Of a stretch of 64,000 bases of DNA, positions 10,827 to 18,908 are shown one piece after another. The stretch spans positions 1 to 64,000 of the forward strand of contig URKG01000001.1 of the NCBI GenBank assembly GCA_900548265.1, written 5' to 3'. The position numbers and the translations under genes are program-made. The DNA comes from an uncultured Collinsella sp. GTDB lineage: Bacteria > Actinomycetota > Coriobacteriia > Coriobacteriales > Coriobacteriaceae. The notes beneath the pieces are model-generated. The model searched no databases and was not told the DNA's origin. It saw only the letters and a list, made by a program, of their open reading frames with translations. Within the stretch, counting starts at the first letter, position 1. Each line of letters begins with the position of its first letter.

Positions 10827-11852
10827 ATGCTCGCGTTTAACAACGACTATTCCCACGGCGCACATCCGGCGGTGCTGCAGGCGCTCGTCGATACCAACAT
10901 GGAGCCGCAGCCCGGCTACGGTACCGATGTACACACCGAGCGTGCCAAGCAGCTTATCCGCGAGGCCTGCCAGGCCCCCGATGCCGACGTGTTTTTGCTG
11001 GTGGGCGGCACGCAGGCCAACGCGACGGTGATCGACATGCTGCTCGCGCCGTACGAGGGCGTCGTTGCTGCTGAGACTGGCCACGTCGCCTGCCACGAGG
11101 CGGGCGCCATCGAGTTTGGCGGCCACAAGGTGCTCACCATCCCCGGCTACGAGGGCAAGATGCACGCCGAGGATCTCGAGAACTATATCCAGGTATTCTA
11201 CGAAAACGAGAGCTACGAGCACACGGTGTTTCCGGGTGCCGTGTACGTGAGTCTATCGACCGAGTACGGCACGCTGTACTCCAAGGCCGAGCTTGCGGCG
11301 ATTCACGCAGTGTGCCAGAAGCGCCAGATTCCGCTGTTTGTGGATGGCGCCCGCCTGGCCTATGCGCTGGCGGCCGATGAGTGCGACATTACCCTGCCCG
11401 AGCTGGCGCAGCTGTGTGACGTGTTCTACATCGGCGGCACCAAGTGCGGCGCTCTGTGCGGCGAGGCCGTGGTGTTTTGCGGCATGCACGCCCCGGCGCA
11501 TCCCATTCCGCGTATTAAGCAGCACGGCGCGCTGTTGGCCAAGGGCCGCCTCACGGGCGTGCAGTTTGAGGCGCTCTTTACCGACGGTCTGTATTTTGAG
11601 ATTGGTCGCCAGGCGATCGAAACCGCGCAGGCGCTTCGTCGCGTGCTGCACGAGCACGGCTACCGGTTCTTCTTGGAGACGCCCACAAACCAGCAGTTTG
11701 TGATTCTGCCCAACGAGGACATGGCCCGCATTCGCGAGCATGCGGCGATCGAGTACTGGGAAAAGTACGACGATACCCACACGGTGGTGCGTTTTTGCAC
11801 CAGCTGGGCCACGACGCAGGAGGACATCGACGCGTTGGCGGCTGTCCTGTAG
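10827..11852 (+). CDS. PLP-dependent threonine aldolase-like enzyme
   Basis: This 341-residue fold-type I PLP enzyme resembles low-specificity L-threonine aldolases, which split L-threonine or allo-threonine to glycine and acetaldehyde. Visible features are the N-terminal NNDYSHGAHPAVL, GTDVHTERA, the glycine-rich GGTQANATV phosphate-binding turn, the cofactor-binding Asp in FVDGARLAYAL, and the Schiff-base Lys in IGGTKCGALCGEA. A strong AGAGAGG precedes the ATG. A beta-eliminating lyase of the same superfamily is a less likely alternative. Confidence 0.88.
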   Translation: MLAFNNDYSHGAHPAVLQALVDTNMEPQPGYGTDVHTERAKQLIREACQAPDADVFLLVGGTQANATVIDMLLAPYEGVVAAETGHVACHEAGAIEFGGHKVLTIPGYEGKMHAEDLENYIQVFYENESYEHTVFPGAVYVSLSTEYGTLYSKAELAAIHAVCQKRQIPLFVDGARLAYALAADECDITLPELAQLCDVFYIGGTKCGALCGEAVVFCGMHAPAHPIPRIKQHGALLAKGRLTGVQFEALFTDGLYFEIGRQAIETAQALRRVLHEHGYRFFLETPTNQQFVILPNEDMARIREHAAIEYWEKYDDTHTVVRFCTSWATTQEDIDALAAVL

Positions 11853-11927
11853 CTTGATGCAATGACGAGGGCCGCATTGCGCTGGGTTTGGCGCAGGGTG
11901 GCCTTTGCTTTTGGGGAGAAGGGTTGT

Positions 11928-12518
11928 ATGACCGAGATGTCCGAGCCGACGATTCGCCTGGCGACGCCCGAAGACGCGCCGGCGTTGCTTGCCATCTATG
12001 AGCCGTATGTGCGCCAGACGGCGATTACCTGCGAATACGAGGTGCCGAGCGTTGAGGAGTTCGCCGGGCGTATCGAGCGCACGCTCAAGCGCTATCCGTA
12101 TCTGGTGATGGAGCTGGACGGGCGTCCGGTAGGCTATGCCTATGTGAGTCCGCTTAACAGCCGCGAGGCATACGACTGGTCGGTCGAGACATCGATCTAC
12201 CTGGCGCGCGACGTGCGCCACGGCGGGCTGGGCCGCAAGCTGCACGATGCGCTCAAGCAATGTCTGGTCGCGATGGGCATCACCAACATGTGCGCGCTCA
12301 TCGCCGTGCCGCACGACAAGGACGACGAGTACCTGACGCACAACAGCCAGGACTTCCATGCCCATATGGGGTATCGCCTGGTGGGTGCCTTCGACCGCTG
12401 CGCCCAAAAGTTCGGTCGCTGGTACGACATGTGTTGGATGGAGCTGGTCCTGGCCGAGCGCACGCCCAACCAACCCAAACCAACCTGGTTCCCCGACCTC
12501 CCCAAACCTACCATTTAG
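11928..12518 (+). CDS. GNAT N-acetyltransferase, phosphinothricin-type
   Basis: This 196-residue protein transfers an acetyl group from acetyl-CoA to an amine. It has the GNAT order: TIRLATPEDAPALLAIYEPYV, an acceptor loop, ETSIYLARDVRHGGLGRKL (Q/RxxGxG/A-type acetyl-CoA loop) and a late HAHMGYRLVGAFDR. The closest relatives by pattern are the phosphinothricin/methionine-sulfoximine acetyltransferase group; the real substrate is unknown. The ATG at 11928 follows GGGGAGA. The last residues (PTWFPDLPKPTI) are low-complexity and partly encoded by an intergenic repeat, which suggests the original C-terminus was replaced. Confidence 0.85.
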   Translation: MTEMSEPTIRLATPEDAPALLAIYEPYVRQTAITCEYEVPSVEEFAGRIERTLKRYPYLVMELDGRPVGYAYVSPLNSREAYDWSVETSIYLARDVRHGGLGRKLHDALKQCLVAMGITNMCALIAVPHDKDDEYLTHNSQDFHAHMGYRLVGAFDRCAQKFGRWYDMCWMELVLAERTPNQPKPTWFPDLPKPTI

Positions 12519-12527
12519 GGACAGGTT
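12506..12527. repeat. GGGACAGGTT-type repeat fragment
   Basis: The segment resembles the family at 19995, 22131 and 30064 (core ACCTACCA...GGGACAGGTT). It contains the stop codon of the acetyltransferase (12516-12518) and touches the stop of the convergent GntR gene at 12526. Confidence 0.6.
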
Positions 12528-13248
12528 AGCCGATGGGCTCGGTGTATTTGGCGCGGTCGGTGCGCTGGATGCGCTTGGAGACGTGGAGCGGGCGGCCGTC
12601 GGTGTCGTAGACGTAGTCGGTGATCAGGATTAGCGCCTGCCCGCGCTCAACGTTGAGCAAAAACGCCTCGTTTTGCGAGGCGTAGCACACCTCAAAGGTC
12701 TTATGCCCCTGTGCCGGCGCGCGATGGAACTCCTGTCGTAGCGTGGCGTAGAGTGAACCGTTAATATCGCGATCGATGAGCGTCTCGAAGCTTGGCGGCA
12801 GGTAGGTGGTCTCCAGGCACAGCGGCGCGTCGTCCAGGTAGCGCAGGCGGACAAGTTTGACGAGCTTGCTGCCCACGGCGGCGTCAAAGAACTTAGCTAT
12901 GCTGCCGGCCGCCTTGGCAAAGCCCGAGTCCACGGTGCGCGTGGTGGGCTTCATGCCCTGGCCTTCGACCTGTGCCGTATAGCTCGAAAACACCAGGTTG
13001 TTCTCGTGGAGTGCCGGCGTGTCGGCCACAAAGGCACCACGTCCGCGCTCGGTGCGAACCAGGCCCTCGTCAACGAGCACCTTAAGGGCATGGCGCACGG
13101 TGCTGCGCGACAGCCCCGATTCGTCCATGAGCTCCATCTCGGACGGCAGCTTGTCTCCGCGTGCGTAGATGCCGGCTGCGATGCGGTCGCGAAGCGTGCC
13201 CGCCAAGCGCTCGTATTGGCTCAGTTTCTTTTTAGATGAGACGCTCAT
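12526..13248 (-). CDS. GntR-family (HutC/UTRA) repressor, divergent from a deglycase gene
   Basis: This 240-residue regulator has a winged helix at about residues 10-75 (YERLAGTLRDRI, KLPSEMELMDESGLSRSTVRHALKVL, GRGAFV) and a C-terminal UTRA effector domain from about residue 95 that usually binds a phosphosugar or amino-sugar. The start CAT at 13246-13248 is followed upstream by a 206-bp region shared with the divergent SIS gene at 13455. That region holds recurring TTGTATG boxes, so autoregulation and control of the SIS gene are likely. The effector is probably the phosphorylated sugar conjugate or its product; this is inferred. Confidence 0.9.
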   Translation of the reverse strand: MSVSSKKKLSQYERLAGTLRDRIAAGIYARGDKLPSEMELMDESGLSRSTVRHALKVLVDEGLVRTERGRGAFVADTPALHENNLVFSSYTAQVEGQGMKPTTRTVDSGFAKAAGSIAKFFDAAVGSKLVKLVRLRYLDDAPLCLETTYLPPSFETLIDRDINGSLYATLRQEFHRAPAQGHKTFEVCYASQNEAFLLNVERGQALILITDYVYDTDGRPLHVSKRIQRTDRAKYTEPIG

Positions 13249-13264
13249 ATTGCCAACCTATATC

Positions 13265-13417
13265 TAACTTGTATGCCTAACTAAGCAAGCATGTATTCAA
13301 CACAACAATAAAACCGCTGGTAACGAGCAATCGAAAACCACAGCGGCAAAATATCTAAGTCAAATATAGCATACAACTAGTCGACATAACCAAAACATGT
13401 ATGTAACTTGTATGCCT
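13265..13417. promoter_or_regulatory. Divergent promoter region with repeated GntR-type boxes
   Basis: The 14-mer TAACTTGTATGCCT occurs twice, at 13265-13278 and 13404-13417, in the same orientation. Related ATGTAT boxes lie next to each copy (around 13290 and 13397). The copies sit at either end of the space between the divergent GntR gene and the SIS gene. They are likely operators for this GntR protein; binding is inferred. Confidence 0.55.
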
Positions 13418-13454
13418 GTGATGAGCATCAAACGAGAAGAAAGGCTGATGCACG

Positions 13455-14447
13455 ATGACTACTCAGGAACAGGTTAAGGATGTCGTCTCCCAGGTTTTGG
13501 CTGACAAGGCAGACAAGGGCGGCATCAAGCGCGTCGTGTGGATTGGCGCTGGCGGATCCAACGGCGGCAACTATCCTGCCCAGTACTTTATGGAGCACGA
13601 GGCCACGCAGGTCGTGAGCTCCAGCTACACCAGCAACGAGTTCGTGCACGCCACCCCGGCCTACGTCAACGAGAACACCCTGGCCGTCGTCGTGTCTATG
13701 CGCGGCACCAAGGAGACCATCGTCGCCGCTCAGGTCGCCAAGGACCACGGCGCCAGCACCATCGCCATCTATGTTGACGAGTCCGGCCTCACCGAGGTCT
13801 GCGACTACAAGATCCAGTACGACAGCCTGGCCGTCGACGAGTCCTGCATGGGCCGTACCAACTCCGCCGTCGTGACCATGATCGCCATGGAGCTCACGCA
13901 GCAGACCGAGGGCTATGCCGAGTACGAGACCGCTATGGCCGCGTTCGACTTGGTCGACCCCATCTATCGCAAGGCCGTCGAGTACACCCGTCCGCTCGCT
14001 GCCAAGTGGGCCGAGCAGAACGCCGACAAGCCCTGCATCAACGTGATGGCTCAGGGTCCGCTCTTTGGTGCCGCCTACGTCTTTAGCATCTGCAACGTGC
14101 AGGAGATGCTGCAGATCGACTCTTGCACCATCAACACCTGCGACTTCTTCCACGGCCCCTTCGAGATCCTGGACAAGCGCACCTCGCTGTTCCAGCTCAT
14201 CAGCGTCGGCCGCAGCCGCTGCAACGACGAGCGCGGCATCCGCTTTGTCAACCAGTACGGTGGCGAGCGCGTCTATCAGCTCGACGCCAAGGAGCTCGGC
14301 CTCAACGACATCAAGGACAGCGTGAGCGAATACTTCAACCACCTGATCTTTGCCCCGATCCTCAACAACGTGTACATGCGTGCGCTTTCTGCCGTCACCC
14401 ACAAGGACTACATGACGCGCCGCTACATGTGGAAGCTTGAGTATTAG
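13455..14447 (+). CDS. SIS-domain sugar-amine deglycase (FrlB/FraB/GfrF-like), copy 1
   Basis: The 330-residue protein has two SIS (sugar isomerase) domains. It belongs to the group that cleaves 6-phosphorylated Amadori compounds into glucose 6-phosphate plus the free amine, rather than to GlmS, since no glutaminase domain is present. Visible are IGAGGSNGGNYPAQYF (phosphosugar loop), VVSMRGTKETI, the CDFFHGPFE motif and the C-terminal RRYMWKLEY. A Glu in VQEML lies 16 residues before the His of FFHGPFE, matching the catalytic pair reported for FraB. It has its own divergent GntR gene. Codon use is strongly biased, as in highly expressed genes. The exact substrate is not decided. Confidence 0.8.
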   Translation: MTTQEQVKDVVSQVLADKADKGGIKRVVWIGAGGSNGGNYPAQYFMEHEATQVVSSSYTSNEFVHATPAYVNENTLAVVVSMRGTKETIVAAQVAKDHGASTIAIYVDESGLTEVCDYKIQYDSLAVDESCMGRTNSAVVTMIAMELTQQTEGYAEYETAMAAFDLVDPIYRKAVEYTRPLAAKWAEQNADKPCINVMAQGPLFGAAYVFSICNVQEMLQIDSCTINTCDFFHGPFEILDKRTSLFQLISVGRSRCNDERGIRFVNQYGGERVYQLDAKELGLNDIKDSVSEYFNHLIFAPILNNVYMRALSAVTHKDYMTRRYMWKLEY

Positions 14448-14593
14448 TTACGCGGTTTTACCAAACGCCGTAACGGCTCGACGCTGCAAACCCACCTGAG
14501 CGGCAATCTGCCTTTCAGCTTCAGCGGCATGACCAGAAGGTCAATGCCGCTTCGCTTCAAGGCACCTTGCTCGCTCAGGTGGGTTTTCGCTGG
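14448..14593 (+). repeat. Structured 3'-end element, copy 1
   Basis: First of three copies of a roughly 146-bp element. It starts on the base after the stop codon of the SIS gene. It has a first hairpin (TTACG/CGTAA, degraded in this copy), an outer 14-bp stem (AACCCACCTGAGCG and its complement), a 6-bp middle stem TGCCTT/AAGGCA and an inner GACC-AGAA-GGTC hairpin. The stems differ in sequence from the other copies but still pair. Confidence 0.8.
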
Positions 14594-14633
14594 CGTTGCC
14601 AAAGCATCGGCGTCGCCTTGGCCCAGATGCGGC

Positions 14634-14732
14634 ACTTGGAGACGTTCGGCACTTGGGGACAGTCCTAGTCATTGGGGACAGGTTACTTTGCACCAAGTTG
14701 GCGCATATGAACCTGACCCCTTTGCACCAATG
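14634..14732. repeat. GGGGAC-type palindromic repeats
   Basis: The block contains ACTTGGGGACAGTCC and a larger imperfect dyad with CATTGGGGACAGGTT (14670-14684) facing AACCTGACCCC (14710-14720) and CCAATG (14727-14732). It looks like degenerate REP-type sequence following the structured element. Confidence 0.6.
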
Positions 14733-14786
14733 GGTTGTAGCGGTAGAGCAGATTTTTCCGCTCGCCGATTTGTGTCTTGAAAAATG

Positions 14787-14805
14787 TATATAACGACTAT
14801 AACGT
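14787..14805. promoter_or_regulatory. TATAACG boxes before the DMT transporter
   Basis: TATAACG at 14789-14795 is followed by TATAACGT at 14798-14805. The latter is the reverse complement of the ACGTTATA box found at 16074 and 22216. It lies 40 bases before the transporter start and probably marks the same GntR regulon. Confidence 0.5.
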
Positions 14806-14844
14806 AGTGTGAAACATATTGGAAACAATACCGAGGAGGCTGCG

Positions 14845-15927
14845 TTGAAGAAAAGCAATCTGGGCTATGTGCTGGTGCTGATCGCCGCGCTTATGTGGGG
14901 CAGCATCGGAATCTTTGTAAACGGCATTGCGGCCATGGGCGTTTCGTCCCAGAGCATGGCGGCCTTTCGCTTGTTGGTCGGAGCGCTTATCTTGGCGCCG
15001 GTTCTGATGTTTATGGGCTGCCGTCCGGGTGAGGGGTCTACCGTGGCTCAGGGTCCGCTGGCCCTGTTCAAGGCAAGCCCTAAAGAGCTTGTTCCCTGCG
15101 CACTTGTCGGTATCGTCGGTTTGGCCGCCGCTAACACCTGCTATTACGAGTGCATGGGCGAGGTGGGCATGTCCACGGCCTCGGTGCTGCTCTACACCTC
15201 GCCGGTGTTTGGCGTCGCGCTCGGCCGCGTGCTTTATCGCGAGGACGTGACCCCTAACAAGCTCGTTGCCATTGTCTTTAACATCGTTGGCTGCGTGCTT
15301 GCGGTGACCAATGGCGACCTTTCCGGTTTTCATTTTTCGGTTTGGGGCGTCACGTCGGGCGTGATTGCAGGCCTTTGTGGTGCGTCGCTCGCGGTGTTTA
15401 GCCGAATAGCAACCAAGACGGTCCACCCGCTGGCTGTCACGTTTTGGGGCTTTGTTTTTGGCGGTGCGGTTATGGCAGCTATCGCGGCTCCGTGGCCGGA
15501 TGTCACCGCGGCAATGTCGCCACAGCTGCTGCTGTTGTTCCTTGGCTTTGGACTCATCCCCACAGCCGTGGCCTACATCTTATATATGCAGGGTCTGTCC
15601 ATGGGGCTCGAGACGTCGAAAGTTCCCGTCGTAATGTCATTCGAGACGGTCGTCACCGTACTGGTGGGCATTGGTGTCTATGCCGAGCCCGCCGGCGCGA
15701 TCAAGGTCCTGGGCATTGTGCTGGTGCTCGCGTCCATCCTGATTATGAACACCGACTTCTCCAGGCTGCGCAACAGTGTGTTTGTCGGTCATGTCGTTGA
15801 GAGCATGACCTTTAAGCCCAATGCGTGGTGGACGGAGAAATCGCATGACATGGATCTGTTTAAGGAACGCACCGGCATCGCGCTGGAACCCACCGTACAG
15901 GAAAGCCCCTGGTACTTCGTGCGATAG
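14845..15927 (+). CDS. EamA/DMT-family transporter
   Basis: This 360-residue membrane protein has ten predicted helices in two EamA repeats (first repeat LGYVLVLIAALMWGSIGIF, second VWGVTSGVIAGLCGASLAVF). DMT carriers of this type often export amino acids or other small metabolites. The start is taken as TTG at 14845 because GAGGAGG (14833-14839) precedes it with correct spacing; a GTG at 14809 lacks such a site. A soluble tail of about 55 residues after the last helix (from FSRLRNSVF to WYFVR) is unusual. Between deglycase and PTS genes it could export the released amine; that is inference. Confidence 0.85.
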   Translation: MKKSNLGYVLVLIAALMWGSIGIFVNGIAAMGVSSQSMAAFRLLVGALILAPVLMFMGCRPGEGSTVAQGPLALFKASPKELVPCALVGIVGLAAANTCYYECMGEVGMSTASVLLYTSPVFGVALGRVLYREDVTPNKLVAIVFNIVGCVLAVTNGDLSGFHFSVWGVTSGVIAGLCGASLAVFSRIATKTVHPLAVTFWGFVFGGAVMAAIAAPWPDVTAAMSPQLLLLFLGFGLIPTAVAYILYMQGLSMGLETSKVPVVMSFETVVTVLVGIGVYAEPAGAIKVLGIVLVLASILIMNTDFSRLRNSVFVGHVVESMTFKPNAWWTEKSHDMDLFKERTGIALEPTVQESPWYFVR

Positions 15928-16063
15928 GGGATTGCGCGCAGGGTCTGACCTGGGGTTATCCAGCTAGCGCCGGCCTACCTAGCCAAACGTTTCGAGTACG
16001 TTAAACCCGTCAACGGTCGATTTTCACCCGCGAACGGTCTTTATACTAATTAGCAATATAAGC

Positions 16064-16083
16064 AACGTATAAGACGTTATAAT
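16064..16083 (+). promoter_or_regulatory. PTS promoter with overlapping operator
   Basis: A dyad AACGT-ATAAG-ACGTT (16064-16078) overlaps a perfect -10 hexamer TATAAT at 16078-16083. The box ACGTTATA (16074-16081) is identical to one before the GntR gene at 22266. A repressor bound here would block polymerase. Confidence 0.6.
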
Positions 16084-16109
16084 GAACATAACGAAAAGGA
16101 GGAGGCAAG

Positions 16110-17033
16110 ATGAATCAGATCATTCTCGCATCTCATGGCGGCCTGGCCGCAGGCGCCAAAGACACGCTCGAGATGGTTCTCGGCGACGTGTCGAACGTCC
16201 ACGTCGTGTCGCTTGCTCGTGACGACAAGGAGCCCATCACCAATAAGGTTGAGGCTATGATCGCCACGTTCAACGCGGACGACACCGTCTATGTTCTGAC
16301 CGATATGCTCGGCAGCTCGGTCAACAACAACATGGTCGAGCTTTCCAAGAACGGCACGAAGTTCACGGTTGTCAGCGGTTTCAACATTCCGCTGGCACTG
16401 ACGCTCGCTATGAGCCCCGTCCCCGTCAAGGGTGCCGAGCTCGCAGCCCTCATCAACGAGGCCCGCACCGGTCTGACCAACCCCAACGCACCGGTCGAGG
16501 CTGCCGCGGCTCCCGCCAAGAAGGCCAAGGCGTCCCGTCACAGCTCCGGTCCCGCCAAGATCGTCCTCGCACGTCTTGACTACCGTCTGCTGCACGGCCA
16601 GGTCGTCTTTACCTGGACCACCAAGGTTCAGGCCGAGCGCATCATCGTCGTCGACAACGCCGCCGCCAACGATGACATCAAGAAGGGCGCTCTTAAGCTG
16701 GCCAAGCCCCAGGGCGTGCGCCTGAACGTCTTCACCGTCGAGCGTGCCCTCGCCAAGATGGACAAGCTCAACACCCTCGGCGAGCGCGTCATGTTCGTCT
16801 TTGGCAACACTGCCGAGATGCTGCAGTTCTGCCAGGGCTACAAGCTCGACGCCATCAACCTGGGCGCCACCGCCAACCACGACGGTGCCGATCAGGTCGG
16901 CGGCAAGGACAGCTCCGTCTTCCTCGACGCCAACCAGAAGGCCGACGTCAACCAACTGCTCGACATGGGCATCAAGCTCTACGTCCAGCAGACCCCTACG
17001 TATCAGAGCGTCGACATCGACGCCAAGCTGTAA
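16110..17033 (+). CDS. PTS EIIAB, mannose/fructose/sorbose family
   Basis: The 307-residue cytoplasmic phosphotransfer protein fuses EIIA (about residues 1-125) and EIIB (about 149-307) through an Ala/Lys-rich linker. His9 in ILASHGGLAAG is the expected EIIA phosphorylation site and His162 in RLDYRLLHGQVVFTW the EIIB site. It passes phosphate from HPr to the incoming sugar bound by EIIC/EIID. It starts a run of EIIAB, EIIC and EIID genes with strong ribosome sites (AAGGAGGAGG here). The subgroup and the neighbouring deglycases favour a sugar-amine or glycated amino acid over mannose. Confidence 0.92.
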   Translation: MNQIILASHGGLAAGAKDTLEMVLGDVSNVHVVSLARDDKEPITNKVEAMIATFNADDTVYVLTDMLGSSVNNNMVELSKNGTKFTVVSGFNIPLALTLAMSPVPVKGAELAALINEARTGLTNPNAPVEAAAAPAKKAKASRHSSGPAKIVLARLDYRLLHGQVVFTWTTKVQAERIIVVDNAAANDDIKKGALKLAKPQGVRLNVFTVERALAKMDKLNTLGERVMFVFGNTAEMLQFCQGYKLDAINLGATANHDGADQVGGKDSSVFLDANQKADVNQLLDMGIKLYVQQTPTYQSVDIDAKL

Positions 17034-17069
17034 TCAACCAGGCTTTTGCCTGACTGAAAGGAGAAGGGT

Positions 17070-17864
17070 ATGAATACGTTCATCAGTGCGGTGCTCGTCG
17101 GCCTCGTCGGCGTGTTCTGCATGTGGGACTCCCGCCTGCTCGGTCGTCTTAACTTCGAGCAGCCCCTCGTTGGCGCTACGCTCGTCGGTCTGCTGCTGGG
17201 CGATGTGCCCACCGGCCTTGCCGTCGGTGCCGCCGTCGAGCTCGTGTCCATGGGCCTGGTGCAGGTCGGCGCCGCCGTTCCGCCCGATATGGTCCTGGGC
17301 GGCATCGTGGCCGCTGCCTTTGCGTGCCTGACCGATGCTTCCGCCGAGACCGCCATGACGATCGCCATCCCGGTCGCCGTCCTGGGTCAGCTCCTCGGCA
17401 TCGTGTTCCGTTCCATCATCGCCGCCCTCACCCATGTGGCAGATAGCGCGATCGATAACGGAAAGTTCAAGACCGCCTACCGTATGCACATCTGCGCCGG
17501 CTCCGGTCTGTACGCTCTCATGTACTTCCTGCCGATCTTCCTCGCCGTCTTTGTCGGCACCGACCTGGTCCAGACCATCGTCAACATGGTTCCCGAGTGG
17601 CTGTCCACTGGTCTTAACGTTTCGACCAAGATCATGACCGCCTACGGCTTGGCCCTGCTGCTCACCATGATGATCAAGAAGGGTATGACTCCGTTCCTGT
17701 TCATCGGTTTCCTGCTCGCCGCTTACCTCAACCTGTCCGTCATCGCGGTCGCTCTGATCGGTGTGTGCCTGGCTGTCGTCTTCATGGGCTTCAAGTTCAA
17801 CGGTTCCCATGCAGCCGCCGGTGTCGATTCCGACTACGATCCGCTCGAAGACGACGAAGACTAA
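17070..17864 (+). CDS. PTS EIIC, mannose family
   Basis: The 264-residue membrane component forms the sugar channel with EIID. It is hydrophobic throughout, with the family-typical PTGLAVGAAVELVSMGLVQVGAAVPPD stretch (split here: PTGLAVGAAVELVSM, then GAAVPPD) near residues 48-72. The start follows AAAGGAG at 17057-17063, 36 bases after EIIAB. Its stop codon overlaps the ribosome site of EIID, so the two are coupled. Confidence 0.92.
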   Translation: MNTFISAVLVGLVGVFCMWDSRLLGRLNFEQPLVGATLVGLLLGDVPTGLAVGAAVELVSMGLVQVGAAVPPDMVLGGIVAAAFACLTDASAETAMTIAIPVAVLGQLLGIVFRSIIAALTHVADSAIDNGKFKTAYRMHICAGSGLYALMYFLPIFLAVFVGTDLVQTIVNMVPEWLSTGLNVSTKIMTAYGLALLLTMMIKKGMTPFLFIGFLLAAYLNLSVIAVALIGVCLAVVFMGFKFNGSHAAAGVDSDYDPLEDDED

Positions 17865-17877
17865 GGAGGAACACACT

Positions 17878-18711
17878 ATGGCAACCGCAACCAAGGACGT
17901 GTCCCTGAACAAGAAGGTCAGCCAGTTCTTCTGGCGCTCCTGGGCCATCCAGGCCTCTTGGAACTACGAGCGTCAGATGAACATGGGCTTCCTCTACGGC
18001 ATGGTTCCCACGCTCGACCGCCTCTATCCCGACGAGTCTGACCCCAAGCAGCTCGAGGCCAAGAAAGAGGCTTACCACCGTCACATGGCGTTCTACAACT
18101 GCACCCCGCAGACGAGCGCTTTCATCCTGGGCCTCGCCGCCTCCATGGAGGAGGAGTACGCCAAGGATCCCGAGAACTTCGATCCCGATTCGATCAACGC
18201 GGTCAAGACCTCCCTCATGGGTCCGCTTTCCGGCATCGGTGACTCCTTCTTCCAGGGCACCATCCGCGTTATCGCCTTTGGTCTGGGCGTTCAGCTGGCT
18301 CAGCAGGGCTCCATCATGGGCCCGATCCTGGCCATGCTCATCTCCATCGTCCCCGCTGTGCTGATCACTTGGTTCGCAGCCAAGATGGGCTATCAGGGCG
18401 GCCACGAGTACCTGAGCAAGCTTCAGGGCGGCGACCTCATGGAGAAGCTCATGTATGTCTGCGGCATCGTGGGTCTTATGTCCGTGGGCGGCATGATCGC
18501 CACGCTGATCGGCGCCACCACCCCGCTGCAGTTCGCTGACGGCACCGTTGTGATCCAGGACATCCTGGACGGCATGATGCCCCAGATGATCTCCCTTGGC
18601 CTCACCGGCCTTATGTACTGGCTCATCAAGAAGAACGTCAACACCGGTTGGCTTCTCGTGATCGCCATCGTGGGCGGCATCGCCCTCTCCGCGGCCGGCA
18701 TCCTGGCCTAG
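17878..18711 (+). CDS. PTS EIID, mannose family
   Basis: The 277-residue partner of EIIC has the N-terminal family motif RSWAIQASWNYERQMNMGF and GPLSGIGDSFFQGT, with hydrophobic helices in the second half. The ATG at 17878 is chosen because AAGGAGGA (17863-17870) precedes it; the frame is open further upstream but overlaps EIIC. A terminator at 18746-18776 ends the PTS operon. Confidence 0.93.
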   Translation: MATATKDVSLNKKVSQFFWRSWAIQASWNYERQMNMGFLYGMVPTLDRLYPDESDPKQLEAKKEAYHRHMAFYNCTPQTSAFILGLAASMEEEYAKDPENFDPDSINAVKTSLMGPLSGIGDSFFQGTIRVIAFGLGVQLAQQGSIMGPILAMLISIVPAVLITWFAAKMGYQGGHEYLSKLQGGDLMEKLMYVCGIVGLMSVGGMIATLIGATTPLQFADGTVVIQDILDGMMPQMISLGLTGLMYWLIKKNVNTGWLLVIAIVGGIALSAAGILA

Positions 18712-18745
18712 TCGCGACCAAGCGTCCAACCGCTTTCCCCCGGGG

Positions 18746-18776
18746 GCCTGCCTGGCATCCCATACCCCAGGCAGGC
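18746..18776 (+). terminator. Terminator of the PTS operon
   Basis: A 10-bp perfect stem GCCTGCCTGG / CCAGGCAGGC with an 11-base loop follows the EIID gene. The T-tract is weak (TTCC), so partial readthrough into the SIS gene at 18909 is possible. Confidence 0.6.
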
Positions 18777-18790
18777 TTCCATCCCTATAC

Positions 18791-18816
18791 GTGACAAAGG
18801 GCAGTCCCTTTGTCAC
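18791..18816. repeat. GTGACAAAGGG palindrome
   Basis: An 11-bp perfect inverted repeat, GTGACAAAGGG and CCCTTTGTCAC, with the loop CAGT. It resembles the REP-type hairpins elsewhere in the window and lies between EIID and the second SIS gene. Confidence 0.6.
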
Positions 18817-18908
18817 ATCCTCAACGGGCCGGCGACTCGGTCCAAATCACGGTAACCCTGCGTGCGCCCGGCAATGTGGCGCCGCAAAAATCGAAAGGAA
18901 TGTGTCAG

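Noticed and set aside
13455..14447. GlmS (glucosamine-6-phosphate synthase)
   Set aside because: Only the two SIS domains are present; no N-terminal glutaminase domain.
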